A stretch of 64,000 bases of DNA from CADCTB01 sp963768975 (GTDB taxonomy: Bacteria > Actinomycetota > Acidimicrobiia > Acidimicrobiales > AC-14). Each line of letters begins with the position of its first letter. Positions within the stretch are counted from its first letter, which is position 1. The notes below the pieces were generated by a model. The model saw nothing but the letters and a program-made list of their open reading frames with translations, was not told the origin of the DNA and made no database searches. The position numbers and the translations under genes are program-made. This document shows positions 34,007-41,866 of this stretch, piece after piece. The DNA is taken from the NCBI GenBank assembly GCA_963768975.1, contig CAVYKB010000016.1, positions 1 through 64,000 on the forward strand, written 5' to 3'.

Positions 34007-35071
34007 ATGGATGCCATTGCCTGGGACACTGCGGAGCGCATCGCCATCCGGGTGGCCGGGCGCGAGCCGCTGGCCGAGTCCTACCACTACGCGTCCCTGG
34101 AGCCCGACTTCCGGGAGTTCACCGCCGAGGCCGAGGCCCTGGTGGAGGCCGAGACCGGCCTGAAGTCCCTCGCCGGCCCGGCGCGAGCCCGGGTCACCGA
34201 CCGGGCCGGCTGGATCCGGGCCAACCTGGCGTCGTTCCAGCGCCTGCTCCGGCCCCTCACCGACCGCCTGGGCCAGAAGATGGGCGCCACCAAGGTCGCC
34301 CCGCTGGGCCGCCAGGTCGCCGGCGCCGAAGTCGGCGCCATGCTCGGCTGGATGTCGACACGCGTCCTCGGCCAGTACGACATGCTCGTCATCGAGACCG
34401 AGAACCCTGAGGATCAGGACCTCGTCTACTACGTCGGCCCCAACGTCCTGGCCCTCGAGAAGCGCTACGGCTTCCCGCCCCGTGAGTTCCGGTTGTGGCT
34501 GGCCCTCCACGAGGTCACCCACCGCATGCAGTTCACCGGCGTCCCGTGGCTGCGGCCGTACTTCCTCTCTCTGGTCGACGACACCCTCGGCTCCTTCGAC
34601 CCCGACCCCAAGAAGATGGTGGAGTCGCTCAAGCGGGCCGTCGCCCAGGCCCGGGCCGGCCACAACCCCCTCGACGAGGGGGGCATCGTCACCATCCTGG
34701 CCACGCCGGAGCAGCAGAAGACCATCCAGCGCATCGGCGGCCTCATGAGCGTGCTCGAGGGCCACGGCGACCTGATCATGGACCGGGCCGCCACCGACCG
34801 GGTGCCGAGCGCCGAGCGGTTCAGCAGCGTGCTCCACGACCGGCGCCAGGCCACGGGCGTGGCCAAAGTGGTCCAGAAGCTGGTGGGTCTCGAAGCCAAG
34901 CTGAAGCAGTACCAGGAGGGCGAGAAGTTCCTCGAAAGTCTGGAGGAGGCCGGCGGGGACGGTATCGAGATCCTTTGGCGGGGCCCGGAGTACCTGCCCG
35001 ACCTCGCCGAGATCCGCGACCCCCAGCGCTGGCTCTCCCGAGTCTCCGAGGCCGCCGCCCGAACCGCGTGA
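34007..35071 (+). CDS. DUF2342 zinc-dependent metalloprotease-like protein (354 aa)
   Basis: Family annotated as zincin-like or coenzyme-F420-associated. The zinc motif HEVTH sits in RLWLALHEVTHRMQFTGVPW near residue 165, and a downstream acidic motif, VLEGHGDLIMD near 245, can supply the third ligand. The N-terminal half is helical with ALGRQVAGAEVGAMLGW-like sequence. Target unknown. In actinobacteria these genes commonly sit just before tilS and hpt, as here. The ATG follows the small membrane protein gene by four bases. Confidence 0.85.
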   Translation: MDAIAWDTAERIAIRVAGREPLAESYHYASLEPDFREFTAEAEALVEAETGLKSLAGPARARVTDRAGWIRANLASFQRLLRPLTDRLGQKMGATKVAPLGRQVAGAEVGAMLGWMSTRVLGQYDMLVIETENPEDQDLVYYVGPNVLALEKRYGFPPREFRLWLALHEVTHRMQFTGVPWLRPYFLSLVDDTLGSFDPDPKKMVESLKRAVAQARAGHNPLDEGGIVTILATPEQQKTIQRIGGLMSVLEGHGDLIMDRAATDRVPSAERFSSVLHDRRQATGVAKVVQKLVGLEAKLKQYQEGEKFLESLEEAGGDGIEILWRGPEYLPDLAEIRDPQRWLSRVSEAAARTA

Positions 35072-35116
35072 CCGGGCCGGGAGGCCGGCCCTGATGGTTC
35101 AGGGGGCGGAAGCCCC

Positions 35117-35965
35117 GTGATTTCTGGATTGCTGGCCCGCTGCACGTTCCCGCCCGCCGGCACGGCCGTCACCTGCGCCGTCTCCGGTGGCGCCGACTCC
35201 CTCGCCCTCCTCGTCCTGGCCACGGCCGCCGGCCTCGAGGTCACCGCCGTCCACGTCGACCACGGGCTGCGCCCGGAGTCCGAGGCCACGCTGGTCCGGG
35301 CTGCGGCAGCGACCCTGGGCGCCCGCTTCACGAGCCATACAGTCGACGTCGCCCCCGGCCCCAACCTCGAGGCCCGGGCCCGGGCCGCCCGCTACGCCGT
35401 GCTCCCCTCCGACGTCCTTACCGGCCACACGGCCGACGACCAGGCCGAGACGGTCCTGCTCAACCTCCTGCGAGGCGCCGGCCTCGACGGCCTGGCCGGC
35501 ATGCGCCGCGAGCGCCATCCCATCCTCGACTTACGTCGGCAGGAGACCCATGCCGTGTGCCGGGCCCAGGGGTTCGATCCCTTCACCGACCCCACCAACG
35601 CGGACCCGGTCCACCGTCGCAACCGGGTGCGGGCCGAGCTGATCCCCCTCCTGAACGACATCGCCGGCCGCGACGTCACGCCGATCCTCACCCGCCAGGC
35701 CGGCATCCTTCGCGACGAGGCCGACGTGCTCGACGTGCTGGCCGCCGGCCTCGACCCCACCGACGCCGTCACCTTGATGAAGGCACCCCCGGCCATCGCC
35801 CGCCGCGCCGTCCGCCGTTGGCTCACCGACGGCCAGGACCACCCGCCCGACGCCGCCACGGTCGAGCGGGTGCTCGCCGTCGCCCACGGCATGGCGACGG
35901 GCACCGACGTGGGCGCCGGCCGGCGGGTCGCCCGCACGAGAAACGTCCTCCGGCTGGAGCACTAA
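35117..35965 (+). CDS. tilS: tRNA(Ile)-lysidine synthetase (282 aa)
   Basis: Modifies C34 of tRNA-Ile(CAU) to lysidine so it reads AUA. The N-type ATP pyrophosphatase motif is CAVSGGADSLALL (residues 18-30), followed by HVDHGLRPESE and GHTADDQAETVLLNLLRGAG. The short C-terminal region is typical of actinobacterial TilS. The GTG start is preceded by a GGGGC-GGAA-GCCCC hairpin that would cover the purine-rich ribosome site. hpt follows 10 bases after the stop. Confidence 0.88.
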   Translation: MISGLLARCTFPPAGTAVTCAVSGGADSLALLVLATAAGLEVTAVHVDHGLRPESEATLVRAAAATLGARFTSHTVDVAPGPNLEARARAARYAVLPSDVLTGHTADDQAETVLLNLLRGAGLDGLAGMRRERHPILDLRRQETHAVCRAQGFDPFTDPTNADPVHRRNRVRAELIPLLNDIAGRDVTPILTRQAGILRDEADVLDVLAAGLDPTDAVTLMKAPPAIARRAVRRWLTDGQDHPPDAATVERVLAVAHGMATGTDVGAGRRVARTRNVLRLEH

Positions 35966-35968
35966 CGT
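35963..35968 (+). promoter_or_regulatory. -10 element TAACGT, leaderless start for hpt
   Basis: TAACGT overlaps the tilS stop codon and ends seven bases before the hpt GTG. No Shine-Dalgarno is seen. Confidence 0.4.
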
Positions 35969-35975
35969 CCTCGCC

Positions 35976-36551
35976 GTGCCCGGACTTCCTCCCGCTGAAA
36001 GGGCCGCTCGGGCCCTGGACGACCCACATCTGGGCGAGATCGTTGTCAGCGAAGCCGCCCTCAAGGCCCGGATCGCCGAGCTCGGACGCCAGATCACCGA
36101 GGACTACGCCGGCCGCTCGCCCCTGCTCGTCGGGGTGTTGAAGGGCGCCTTCGTGTTCATGAGCGACCTGGCCCGGGCCATCGATCTGCCGGTGGAGTTC
36201 GACTTCATGGCCGTGTCGTCCTACGGCAGCGCCACCAAGACCAGCGGCGTGGTCCGCATCGTCAAGGACCTCGACATCGACCTGTCCGGCCGCCACGTGA
36301 TCCTGGTGGAGGACATCGTCGACAGCGGCCTGACCCTCTCCTACCTGCGCAAGAACCTCAAGGCCCGCAACCCGGCCAGCCTCGAGGTGTGCGCCCTGCT
36401 GGTCAGGGAGGGCCGCCAGAAGCGCTCGCCGGCGCTCAAGTACGTCGGGTTCACCATCCCGCCGGCATTCGTGATCGGCTACGGGCTCGACGTGGCCGAG
36501 CGCTATCGCAACCTGCCGTATGTCTGCATCTGGGGTGGATCGGAGGGCTGA
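35976..36551 (+). CDS. hpt: hypoxanthine phosphoribosyltransferase (191 aa)
   Basis: Purine salvage enzyme converting hypoxanthine or guanine with PRPP to IMP or GMP. The PRPP-binding motif is VILVEDIVDSGLTLSYL near residue 110; the N-terminal substrate loop is GVLKGAFVFMSDLARAI; the flexible loop is VSSYGSATKTSG; and the C-terminus has FVIGYGLDVAERYRNLPYV. It sits between tilS and ftsH, the order seen in many Gram-positives. Confidence 0.92.
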   Translation: MPGLPPAERAARALDDPHLGEIVVSEAALKARIAELGRQITEDYAGRSPLLVGVLKGAFVFMSDLARAIDLPVEFDFMAVSSYGSATKTSGVVRIVKDLDIDLSGRHVILVEDIVDSGLTLSYLRKNLKARNPASLEVCALLVREGRQKRSPALKYVGFTIPPAFVIGYGLDVAERYRNLPYVCIWGGSEG

Positions 36552-36587
36552 TTCACCCTCGCCCCAGGGGTCGGGCACACTAGGGGA

Positions 36588-38477
36588 GTGAAGAACCGGT
36601 TACCGAAGGTTGTCCGTGGCGCGCCCTTTTGGGTGGTGGTGGCCCTTGTGGCCGTTCTGGTCCTGGGTGGTGTGTTCCGGGGCGACGGAGACCGAAAGAA
36701 GCTCCGCCTCGACGAGTTCGAGACCCTGGTGGCCGACGGGCAGGTCATGAAGGCCACCGTCGCCGACCGCGACGCCTCCATCCACGGCGAGCTGGCCAGC
36801 GGCGACAAGTTCAAGGTCAACTACGTCCGGGGCGACACGGAGAAGACGATCGACGTCCTCCGCCAGGGCAACGTCGAGGTCAAGGTCGACCACCAGGGCG
36901 ACCCCATCTGGTGGACGATCCTGCAGACGTTCCTGCCCTTCGTCCTGCTCATCGGCGCCTTCCTGTTCGTCATGAACACGATGCAGGGTGGCGGCAGCCG
37001 GGTCATGCAGTTCGGCAAGGCCAAAGCCAAGCAGGTCAACAAGGACCAGCCCAAGGTCACCTTCGCCGACGTCGCCGGCGCCGATGAGGCCGTCGAGGAG
37101 CTCCAGGAGATCAAGGAGTTCCTGGAAGCGCCGGCCAAGTTCTTGGCGATGGGGGCCAAGATCCCCAAGGGCGTCCTGTTGTTCGGCCCCCCGGGCACGG
37201 GCAAGACGCTCCTCGCCAGGGCGGTCGCCGGCGAGGCCGGCGTGCCCTTCTTCTCCATCTCCGGCTCCGACTTCGTGGAGATGTTCGTCGGTGTGGGGGC
37301 CAGCCGGGTGCGCGACCTGTTCGAGCAGGCCAAGCAGTCGGCCCCGGCCATCGTCTTCGTCGACGAGATCGACGCCGTGGGCCGCCACCGCGGCGCCGGC
37401 ATGGGAGGCGGCCACGACGAGCGGGAGCAGACCCTCAACCAGCTCCTCGTCGAGATGGACGGCTTCGACACCAAGGCCGGCGTCATCCTCATCGCCGCCA
37501 CCAACCGGCCCGACATCCTCGACCCCGCGCTCCTGCGCCCGGGCCGATTCGACCGCCAGATCGTCGTCGACCGCCCCGACCTCGAGGGCCGGCGGGCCAT
37601 CCTCAACGTGCACGCCAAGAACAAGCCGCTGGCCAAGGGGGTCGACGTCGACATCCTGGCCCGCCGCACCCCCGGCTTCACCGGTGCCGACCTGGCCAAC
37701 CTGATGAACGAGGCCGCCCTCCTGGCCGCCCGCCGCGGCTTCGAGGAGATCGGCATGCCCCAGCTGGAGGACGCCGTCGACCGGGTGATCGCCGGCCCCG
37801 AGCGCAAGAGCCGGCTCATGTCCGACAACGAGAAGCGGGTCATCGCCTACCACGAGGGTGGTCACGCCCTGGTCGGCCACGCCCTCCCCGACGCCGACCC
37901 CATCCACAAAATCTCGATCGTCGCCCGGGGCCGGGCCCTGGGCTGGACGCTCGCCCTGCCCACCGAGGACAAGTACCTCACCTCCCGCTCGGCCCTGCGC
38001 GATCAGCTGGCCATGCTGATGGGCGGGCGCACGGCCGAGGAGCTGATCTTCGAGGACCCGACCACCGGAGCGTCCAACGACATCGAGCGGGCCACCCAGA
38101 TCGCCCGGGCGATGGTGACCGAGTACGGCATGAGCGACGAGATCGGGCCCCAGCAGCTCGGCCAGAAGAACGGGGAGGTGTTCCTGGGCCGGGAGTTCGG
38201 CCATCAGGCCAACTACTCCGACCAAGTGGCGGCCAACATCGACTCCGAGGTCCGCCGGCTCATCGACGAGGCCCATTCCGAAGCGGCCGAGATCATCATC
38301 CAGTACCGCGACATCCTGGACCGCCTGGCCGACGCCCTCATCGAGAAGGAGACGCTCGACACGCCCGAGGTCATGGCCCTTCTGGCCGACGTGCCCAAGC
38401 GGCCCCGCCGGCCGGCGGCGCCCCCGCCCGGCATCACCGTCCCGCCCCGGCGCATCCGCCCGTTCGGGACACCGTGA
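36588..38477 (+). CDS. ftsH: ATP-dependent zinc metalloprotease FtsH (629 aa)
   Basis: Membrane-anchored AAA+ protease. Two N-terminal helices (about 10-27 and 105-125) flank a small periplasmic-side domain. Walker A is LFGPPGTGKTLLA near residue 199, Walker B IVFVDEIDAVG, SRH region RPDILDPALLRPGRFDRQIV, and the zinc site HEGGH near 422 with the third ligand in the following helix. It degrades misfolded membrane proteins. GTG start. The C-terminus is Pro/Arg-rich. Confidence 0.95.
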   Translation: MKNRLPKVVRGAPFWVVVALVAVLVLGGVFRGDGDRKKLRLDEFETLVADGQVMKATVADRDASIHGELASGDKFKVNYVRGDTEKTIDVLRQGNVEVKVDHQGDPIWWTILQTFLPFVLLIGAFLFVMNTMQGGGSRVMQFGKAKAKQVNKDQPKVTFADVAGADEAVEELQEIKEFLEAPAKFLAMGAKIPKGVLLFGPPGTGKTLLARAVAGEAGVPFFSISGSDFVEMFVGVGASRVRDLFEQAKQSAPAIVFVDEIDAVGRHRGAGMGGGHDEREQTLNQLLVEMDGFDTKAGVILIAATNRPDILDPALLRPGRFDRQIVVDRPDLEGRRAILNVHAKNKPLAKGVDVDILARRTPGFTGADLANLMNEAALLAARRGFEEIGMPQLEDAVDRVIAGPERKSRLMSDNEKRVIAYHEGGHALVGHALPDADPIHKISIVARGRALGWTLALPTEDKYLTSRSALRDQLAMLMGGRTAEELIFEDPTTGASNDIERATQIARAMVTEYGMSDEIGPQQLGQKNGEVFLGREFGHQANYSDQVAANIDSEVRRLIDEAHSEAAEIIIQYRDILDRLADALIEKETLDTPEVMALLADVPKRPRRPAAPPPGITVPPRRIRPFGTP

Positions 38478-38707
38478 TGGCCGCGGCCGCGCCGTCGACC
38501 GGCAAGCCGCCGGCGCTGCGGGCGTCGATCGCCTTCGGCATCGTCGGCGGCGTCCTGCTGGCCATCGGCTTCATCTCCGGCGCCCTCGGGGTACTGGTGG
38601 CAGCCACGATCGCCGGCGTCTCGTCCCTGGTGTGCGCCCTGATCTGGCGGGCTCAGCTCATCGAGGCGTGGCGCAAGGAGCACGGCCGCCCGACGCGGGA
38701 TTGGTAG
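38474..38707 (+). CDS. small membrane protein between ftsH and folE (77 aa)
   Basis: Two hydrophobic helices (SIAFGIVGGVLLAIGFISGA and LGVLVAATIAGVSSLVCALI) are followed by a basic amphipathic tail WRAQLIEAWRKEHGRPTRDW. The GTG overlaps the ftsH stop as GTGA (ATG 38477 is the next option), and its own stop overlaps folE, so it is translated as part of the operon. No family recognised. Confidence 0.65.
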   Translation: MMAAAAPSTGKPPALRASIAFGIVGGVLLAIGFISGALGVLVAATIAGVSSLVCALIWRAQLIEAWRKEHGRPTRDW

Positions 38708-39270
38708 ACAAGGCCCGCATCGCCCGGGCGGTGCGGGAGATCCTGGAGGCCGTCGGCGAGGATCCCGACCGGGAGGGCCTCCTCCGCACGCCCCAGCGGG
38801 TGGCCGAGATGTACGAAGAGGTCTTCGCCGGCCTGGCCGACGACCCCGCCGACCATCTCGCGGTGACCTTCGCCGCCGACCACGACGAGATGATCATGGT
38901 CAAGGACATCCCGCTCTATTCGATGTGCGAGCACCATCTGGTCCCGTTCCTCGGCCGGGCGCACGTGGCCTACATCCCCAACGCCAACGGCCGCATCACC
39001 GGGCTCTCCAAGCTGGCCCGCCTGGTGGAGTCCTACGCCCGCCGGCCCCAGGTCCAGGAACGGCTCACGTCGCAGATCGCCGATGAGATCGACGAGAAGC
39101 TCGCGCCGCGGGGCGTCCTGGTCGTCATCGAGGCCGAGCACCTCTGCATGTCCATGCGGGGCGTCCAGAAGCCCGGTGCAACCACCGTCACCTCCGCCGT
39201 GCGAGGTCTCTTCCGGGACAAGGCCGCCACCCGGGCCGAGGCCATGGCGTTCATCCACGGTAAGCGATAG
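38701..39270 (+). CDS. folE: GTP cyclohydrolase I (189 aa)
   Basis: First step of folate synthesis: GTP to dihydroneopterin triphosphate. The zinc-site sequence is YSMCEHHLVPFLGRAHVAYI and the second Cys is in EAEHLCMSMRG, followed by QKPGATTVTSAVRGLF. Helical N-terminus DREGLLRTPQRVAEMYEEVF. TTG 38701 overlaps the stop of the membrane-protein gene. Length is typical. Confidence 0.93.
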   Translation: MVDKARIARAVREILEAVGEDPDREGLLRTPQRVAEMYEEVFAGLADDPADHLAVTFAADHDEMIMVKDIPLYSMCEHHLVPFLGRAHVAYIPNANGRITGLSKLARLVESYARRPQVQERLTSQIADEIDEKLAPRGVLVVIEAEHLCMSMRGVQKPGATTVTSAVRGLFRDKAATRAEAMAFIHGKR

Positions 39271-39273
39271 CAT
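39268..39273 (+). promoter_or_regulatory. -10 element TAGCAT before the Uma2 gene
   Basis: TAGCAT overlaps the folE stop and ends nine bases before the next ATG; no Shine-Dalgarno. Confidence 0.35.
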
Positions 39274-39282
39274 TCCACTCCG

Positions 39283-39801
39283 ATGAGGCTGGTCGTCGTC
39301 GGGGAGCCCCCGGTCGAGATCACGTCCTTCCTCGCTCGGCGACGCGCCCTCGGCCAAGACCGTCTCGACGAAGTGTGGGAGGGCGAGTACCACGTGGTGC
39401 CGGCGCCCCACTTCTGGCACGGACAGGTCGCCAGCGAGCTCGCTGCGCTCCTGCGCCCGCCGGCCAAGTCGGCCGGCCTCGTCATCACCAGCCAGTTCAA
39501 CCTCGGCGTCCACGACGACTACCGGGTTCCCGACGGCGGCTACCATCGGGCTCCACTGTCCGCCGTATGGGTGCCGACCGCCGCCATCGTCGTCGAGGTC
39601 GTATCCCCCGGCGACGAAACGTGGGAGAAGTTCGACTTCTACGCCCGCCGCCACGTCGAGGAGGTCTGCGTCGCCGATCCCCTCGCCCGGCAGGTCAGGT
39701 GGTTCATCCTCTCCGGCACCGCCTACGAGGAGACTGCGGCCAGCGACCTGCTCGGCATCAGTGCGAAAGACCTCGTCAGCCGTATCGACTGGCCTTCCTG
39801 A
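39283..39801 (+). CDS. Uma2 family (DUF820) putative endonuclease (172 aa)
   Basis: PD-(D/E)xK-like fold: RVPDGGYHRAPLSAVWVPT carries the Asp, and AAIVVEVVSPGDETWEKFDF carries the E-x-x...K-type end of the site. N-terminal YHVVPAPHFWHGQVASELAA is typical. Uma2 proteins are abundant in actinobacteria and cyanobacteria; their role is unclear. It interrupts the folE-folP run, so it may be an insertion. Its -10-like TAGCAT overlaps the folE stop. Confidence 0.8.
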   Translation: MRLVVVGEPPVEITSFLARRRALGQDRLDEVWEGEYHVVPAPHFWHGQVASELAALLRPPAKSAGLVITSQFNLGVHDDYRVPDGGYHRAPLSAVWVPTAAIVVEVVSPGDETWEKFDFYARRHVEEVCVADPLARQVRWFILSGTAYEETAASDLLGISAKDLVSRIDWPS

Positions 39802-39805
39802 CCAC

Positions 39806-39811
39806 TACTCT
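39806..39811 (+). promoter_or_regulatory. -10 element TACTCT, leaderless start for folP
   Basis: TACTCT ends eight bases before GTG 39820, which decides that start over GTG 39814; no Shine-Dalgarno. Confidence 0.4.
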
Positions 39812-39819
39812 CTGTGCCC

Positions 39820-40590
39820 GTGAGGCCGTTGGTCATGGGTGTGCTGAATGTCACGCCCGATTCATTTTCCGACGGTGGCCGGTGGCTCGACGCCGGCGCA
39901 GCGGTCGAACAGGGCCTGCGGATGGTCGAGGAGGGAGCCGACGTCATCGATGTCGGCGGGGAGAGCACCCGCCCGGGTGCGGCGCCGGTCGACGCCGGCG
40001 ATGAACTGCGCCGGGTCCTGCCCGTCGTGGAAGCCCTCGCCTCTCACACGAGGGTCTCGATCGACACCCGCAAGGCCGAGGTCGCCGAGGCCGCGCTGGC
40101 CGCCGGCGCCACCCTGCTGAACGACGTCTCGGCCACCCTGGCGCCCGTCGCCAGAGCGGCCGGCGCCGGCTGGGTGGCCATGCACATGCGGGGGGAGCCC
40201 CGCACCATGCAGGAGGATCCCACCTACGGCGATGTGGTGGCCGAGGTGAAGGCGTTCCTGGTGGAACGGGCGGAGCAGGCCGGCGTGGACGAGGTGTGGA
40301 TCGACCCCGGCATCGGGTTCGGCAAGACGATGGAGCACAACCTGACCCTGCTCGCCCACCTCGACGAACTCGTGGGAACTGGCTACCCCGTCGTCGTCGG
40401 CACCAGCCGCAAGACCTTCCTCGGCACGCTCACGGGAGGAGCGCCGGCCGGCGATCGGATCGAAGGCTCCGTCGCCACTGCGGCCTGGGCCGTCTCCCGG
40501 GGCGCCCGGATGGTGCGGGTCCACGACGTCGCCGCCACCGTGGCGGCTACGAGACTCCTTGCTGGCCTGGCCAGCGGAGCTGGCGGATGA
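39820..40590 (+). CDS. folP: dihydropteroate synthase (256 aa)
   Basis: Joins dihydropterin pyrophosphate with p-aminobenzoate; the sulfonamide target. TIM-barrel landmarks: VMGVLNVTPDSFSDGGRW, VIDVGGESTRPGA, VSIDTRKAEVAEAAL, WVAMHMRGEPRTMQ, WIDPGIGFGKTMEHNLTLL, and VVGTSRKTFLG. GTG 39820 is chosen from the -10 spacing; GTG 39814 adds two residues. Its TGA overlaps the start of the phosphatase-like gene. Confidence 0.93.
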   Translation: MRPLVMGVLNVTPDSFSDGGRWLDAGAAVEQGLRMVEEGADVIDVGGESTRPGAAPVDAGDELRRVLPVVEALASHTRVSIDTRKAEVAEAALAAGATLLNDVSATLAPVARAAGAGWVAMHMRGEPRTMQEDPTYGDVVAEVKAFLVERAEQAGVDEVWIDPGIGFGKTMEHNLTLLAHLDELVGTGYPVVVGTSRKTFLGTLTGGAPAGDRIEGSVATAAWAVSRGARMVRVHDVAATVAATRLLAGLASGAGG

Positions 40591-41090
40591 AGGGCAAGTG
40601 GGCTTCGGGAATCGCCCCCCGCAACTTCGCCTGGATCATCAAGGACCGCCTGGCCATCAGCGAGCGCCCCGGCGGCTACGCCCGCTCGCACCGGCCCGTC
40701 CGCCGGCAGGAGGAGATCATCTGGATCCGGGAGCAGGGCTTCGCGCGCGTCGTCTCCCTTCTCACTTCGCCCCACAACCTCCACGCCTACGACGAGCTCG
40801 GCGTCTCCTGGGAGCACATCCCGCTGCCGCTCCACGAAGACCCCAAGGTCATGCTCAGCGAGCTGTACCCCAAGCTGGCCGAGTGGATGGCCAAGGAGGA
40901 CAAGGTCCTGCTCCACCAGGAGGAACTGAGCGACCGGCTGCTCGGCGTGGTCGCCGGCTACCTCGTGTGGTCGGGCATGGTGCCGTCGTCGGCCCACGCC
41001 ATCTCCATCGTCGAGCAGATCAACTCCCGCCAGATGGGCCCGCCGGGCCGAGAGCTCGTGGCCATCGCGCTCACCATGGAGAGAACCTGA
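40587..41090 (+). CDS. dual-specificity-phosphatase-fold protein lacking the catalytic Cys (167 aa)
   Basis: Read as a DSP/tyrosine phosphatase fold: strands ARVVSLLTSPHNLHAYDELG and WEHIPLPLHE, then the P-loop region VLLHQEELSDRLLGVVAGYL near residue 110, where the HC-x5-R signature is H-Q-EELSD-R. The nucleophilic Cys is Gln, so phosphatase chemistry is not expected; a binding or regulatory role is more likely. The N-terminal WASGIAPRNFAWIIKDRLAI is distinctive. It overlaps folP and folB, inside the folate operon. Confidence 0.65.
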   Translation: MKGKWASGIAPRNFAWIIKDRLAISERPGGYARSHRPVRRQEEIIWIREQGFARVVSLLTSPHNLHAYDELGVSWEHIPLPLHEDPKVMLSELYPKLAEWMAKEDKVLLHQEELSDRLLGVVAGYLVWSGMVPSSAHAISIVEQINSRQMGPPGRELVAIALTMERT

Positions 41091-41446
41091 CCGACGTCAT
41101 CCGCCTCCAGGGCCTCCGCCTGATGGGCAGCCACGGCGCGCTCCCCGAGGAGCAGGGGCGGGCCCAGCCGTTCGAGCTGGACGTCGACATGACCGTCGAC
41201 CTGGCCCTCGCCGGCCGCACCGACGCCCTGATCGACACCGTGCACTACGGCGACGTGTCGGTGGCGGTCGCCCGGGTGGTCACCGGGGAGCAGCACCGCC
41301 TGCTGGAGCGCCTGGCCACCCGCGTCGCCGACGACGTGCTCGCCGTCGACGACCGCATCACCTCGGTCACGGTGACCGTGCGCAAGCTGCGCCCGCCGCT
41401 GCCAGTGGACCTGGCCGCAGCCGGCGTGACCATCACCCGCCCGTGA
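41087..41446 (+). CDS. folB: dihydroneopterin aldolase (119 aa)
   Basis: Converts dihydroneopterin to 6-hydroxymethyl-dihydropterin. Family features: IRLQGLRLMGSHGALPEEQG (substrate Glu), FELDVDMTVDLALAGRTDAL, IDTVHYGDVSVAVARVVTGE, and LLERLATRVADDVLA. Usual length. The only suitable start is CTG 41087, overlapping the upstream TGA (CTGA) and preceded by GGAGAG at five bases. folK overlaps its stop (GTGA). Confidence 0.9.
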   Translation: MTDVIRLQGLRLMGSHGALPEEQGRAQPFELDVDMTVDLALAGRTDALIDTVHYGDVSVAVARVVTGEQHRLLERLATRVADDVLAVDDRITSVTVTVRKLRPPLPVDLAAAGVTITRP

Positions 41447-41856
41447 GGGCCTACCTGGGCCTGGGCTCCAACCTGGGCGACCGCCGGGCCCAGCTCCGCC
41501 GGGCCGTCGACGCCCTGCCCGACGTGGTGGCCGTCTCGCCGGTCTATGAGACCGAGCCCGTCGGTGGCCCACCAGGCCAGGAGCCCTACCTGAACCTCGT
41601 CGTGGCCCTGGAAACCGAGCGCTCGCCCCGGGAGCTCCTTCAGCTCGCCCACGACCTGGAGGACGCCGCCGGCCGGGTGCGCAAGGAGCGCCACGGCCCC
41701 CGCACGCTCGATGTCGACGTCCTGCTCGTGGGCCACCTGTGCGTCGACGAGCCCGACCTCGTCGTTCCCCACCCCCGCATGTGGGAGCGGCGGTTCGTCC
41801 TGGCCCCCCTGGCCGACCTGGCCGGCGGCCGTGTGCGTGCGGCCGGCCCGCTCTAA
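41443..41856 (+). CDS. folK: HPPK, hydroxymethyldihydropterin pyrophosphokinase (137 aa)
   Basis: Makes the pyrophosphate substrate of FolP. AYLGLGSNLGDRRAQLRRAV at the N-terminus, YETEPVGGPPGQEPYLNLVV, and the metal-binding RHGPRTLDVDVLL-type segment (KERHGPRTLDVDVLLVG), then VPHPRMWERRFVLAPLADL. GTG start overlapping folB. It ends the folate operon. Confidence 0.93.
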   Translation: MRAYLGLGSNLGDRRAQLRRAVDALPDVVAVSPVYETEPVGGPPGQEPYLNLVVALETERSPRELLQLAHDLEDAAGRVRKERHGPRTLDVDVLLVGHLCVDEPDLVVPHPRMWERRFVLAPLADLAGGRVRAAGPL

Positions 41857-41859
41857 CCT
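41854..41859 (+). promoter_or_regulatory. -10 element TAACCT before the sensor kinase
   Basis: TAACCT overlaps the folK stop and ends seven bases before the kinase GTG; no Shine-Dalgarno. Confidence 0.4.
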
Positions 41860-41866
41860 CGGGCCC

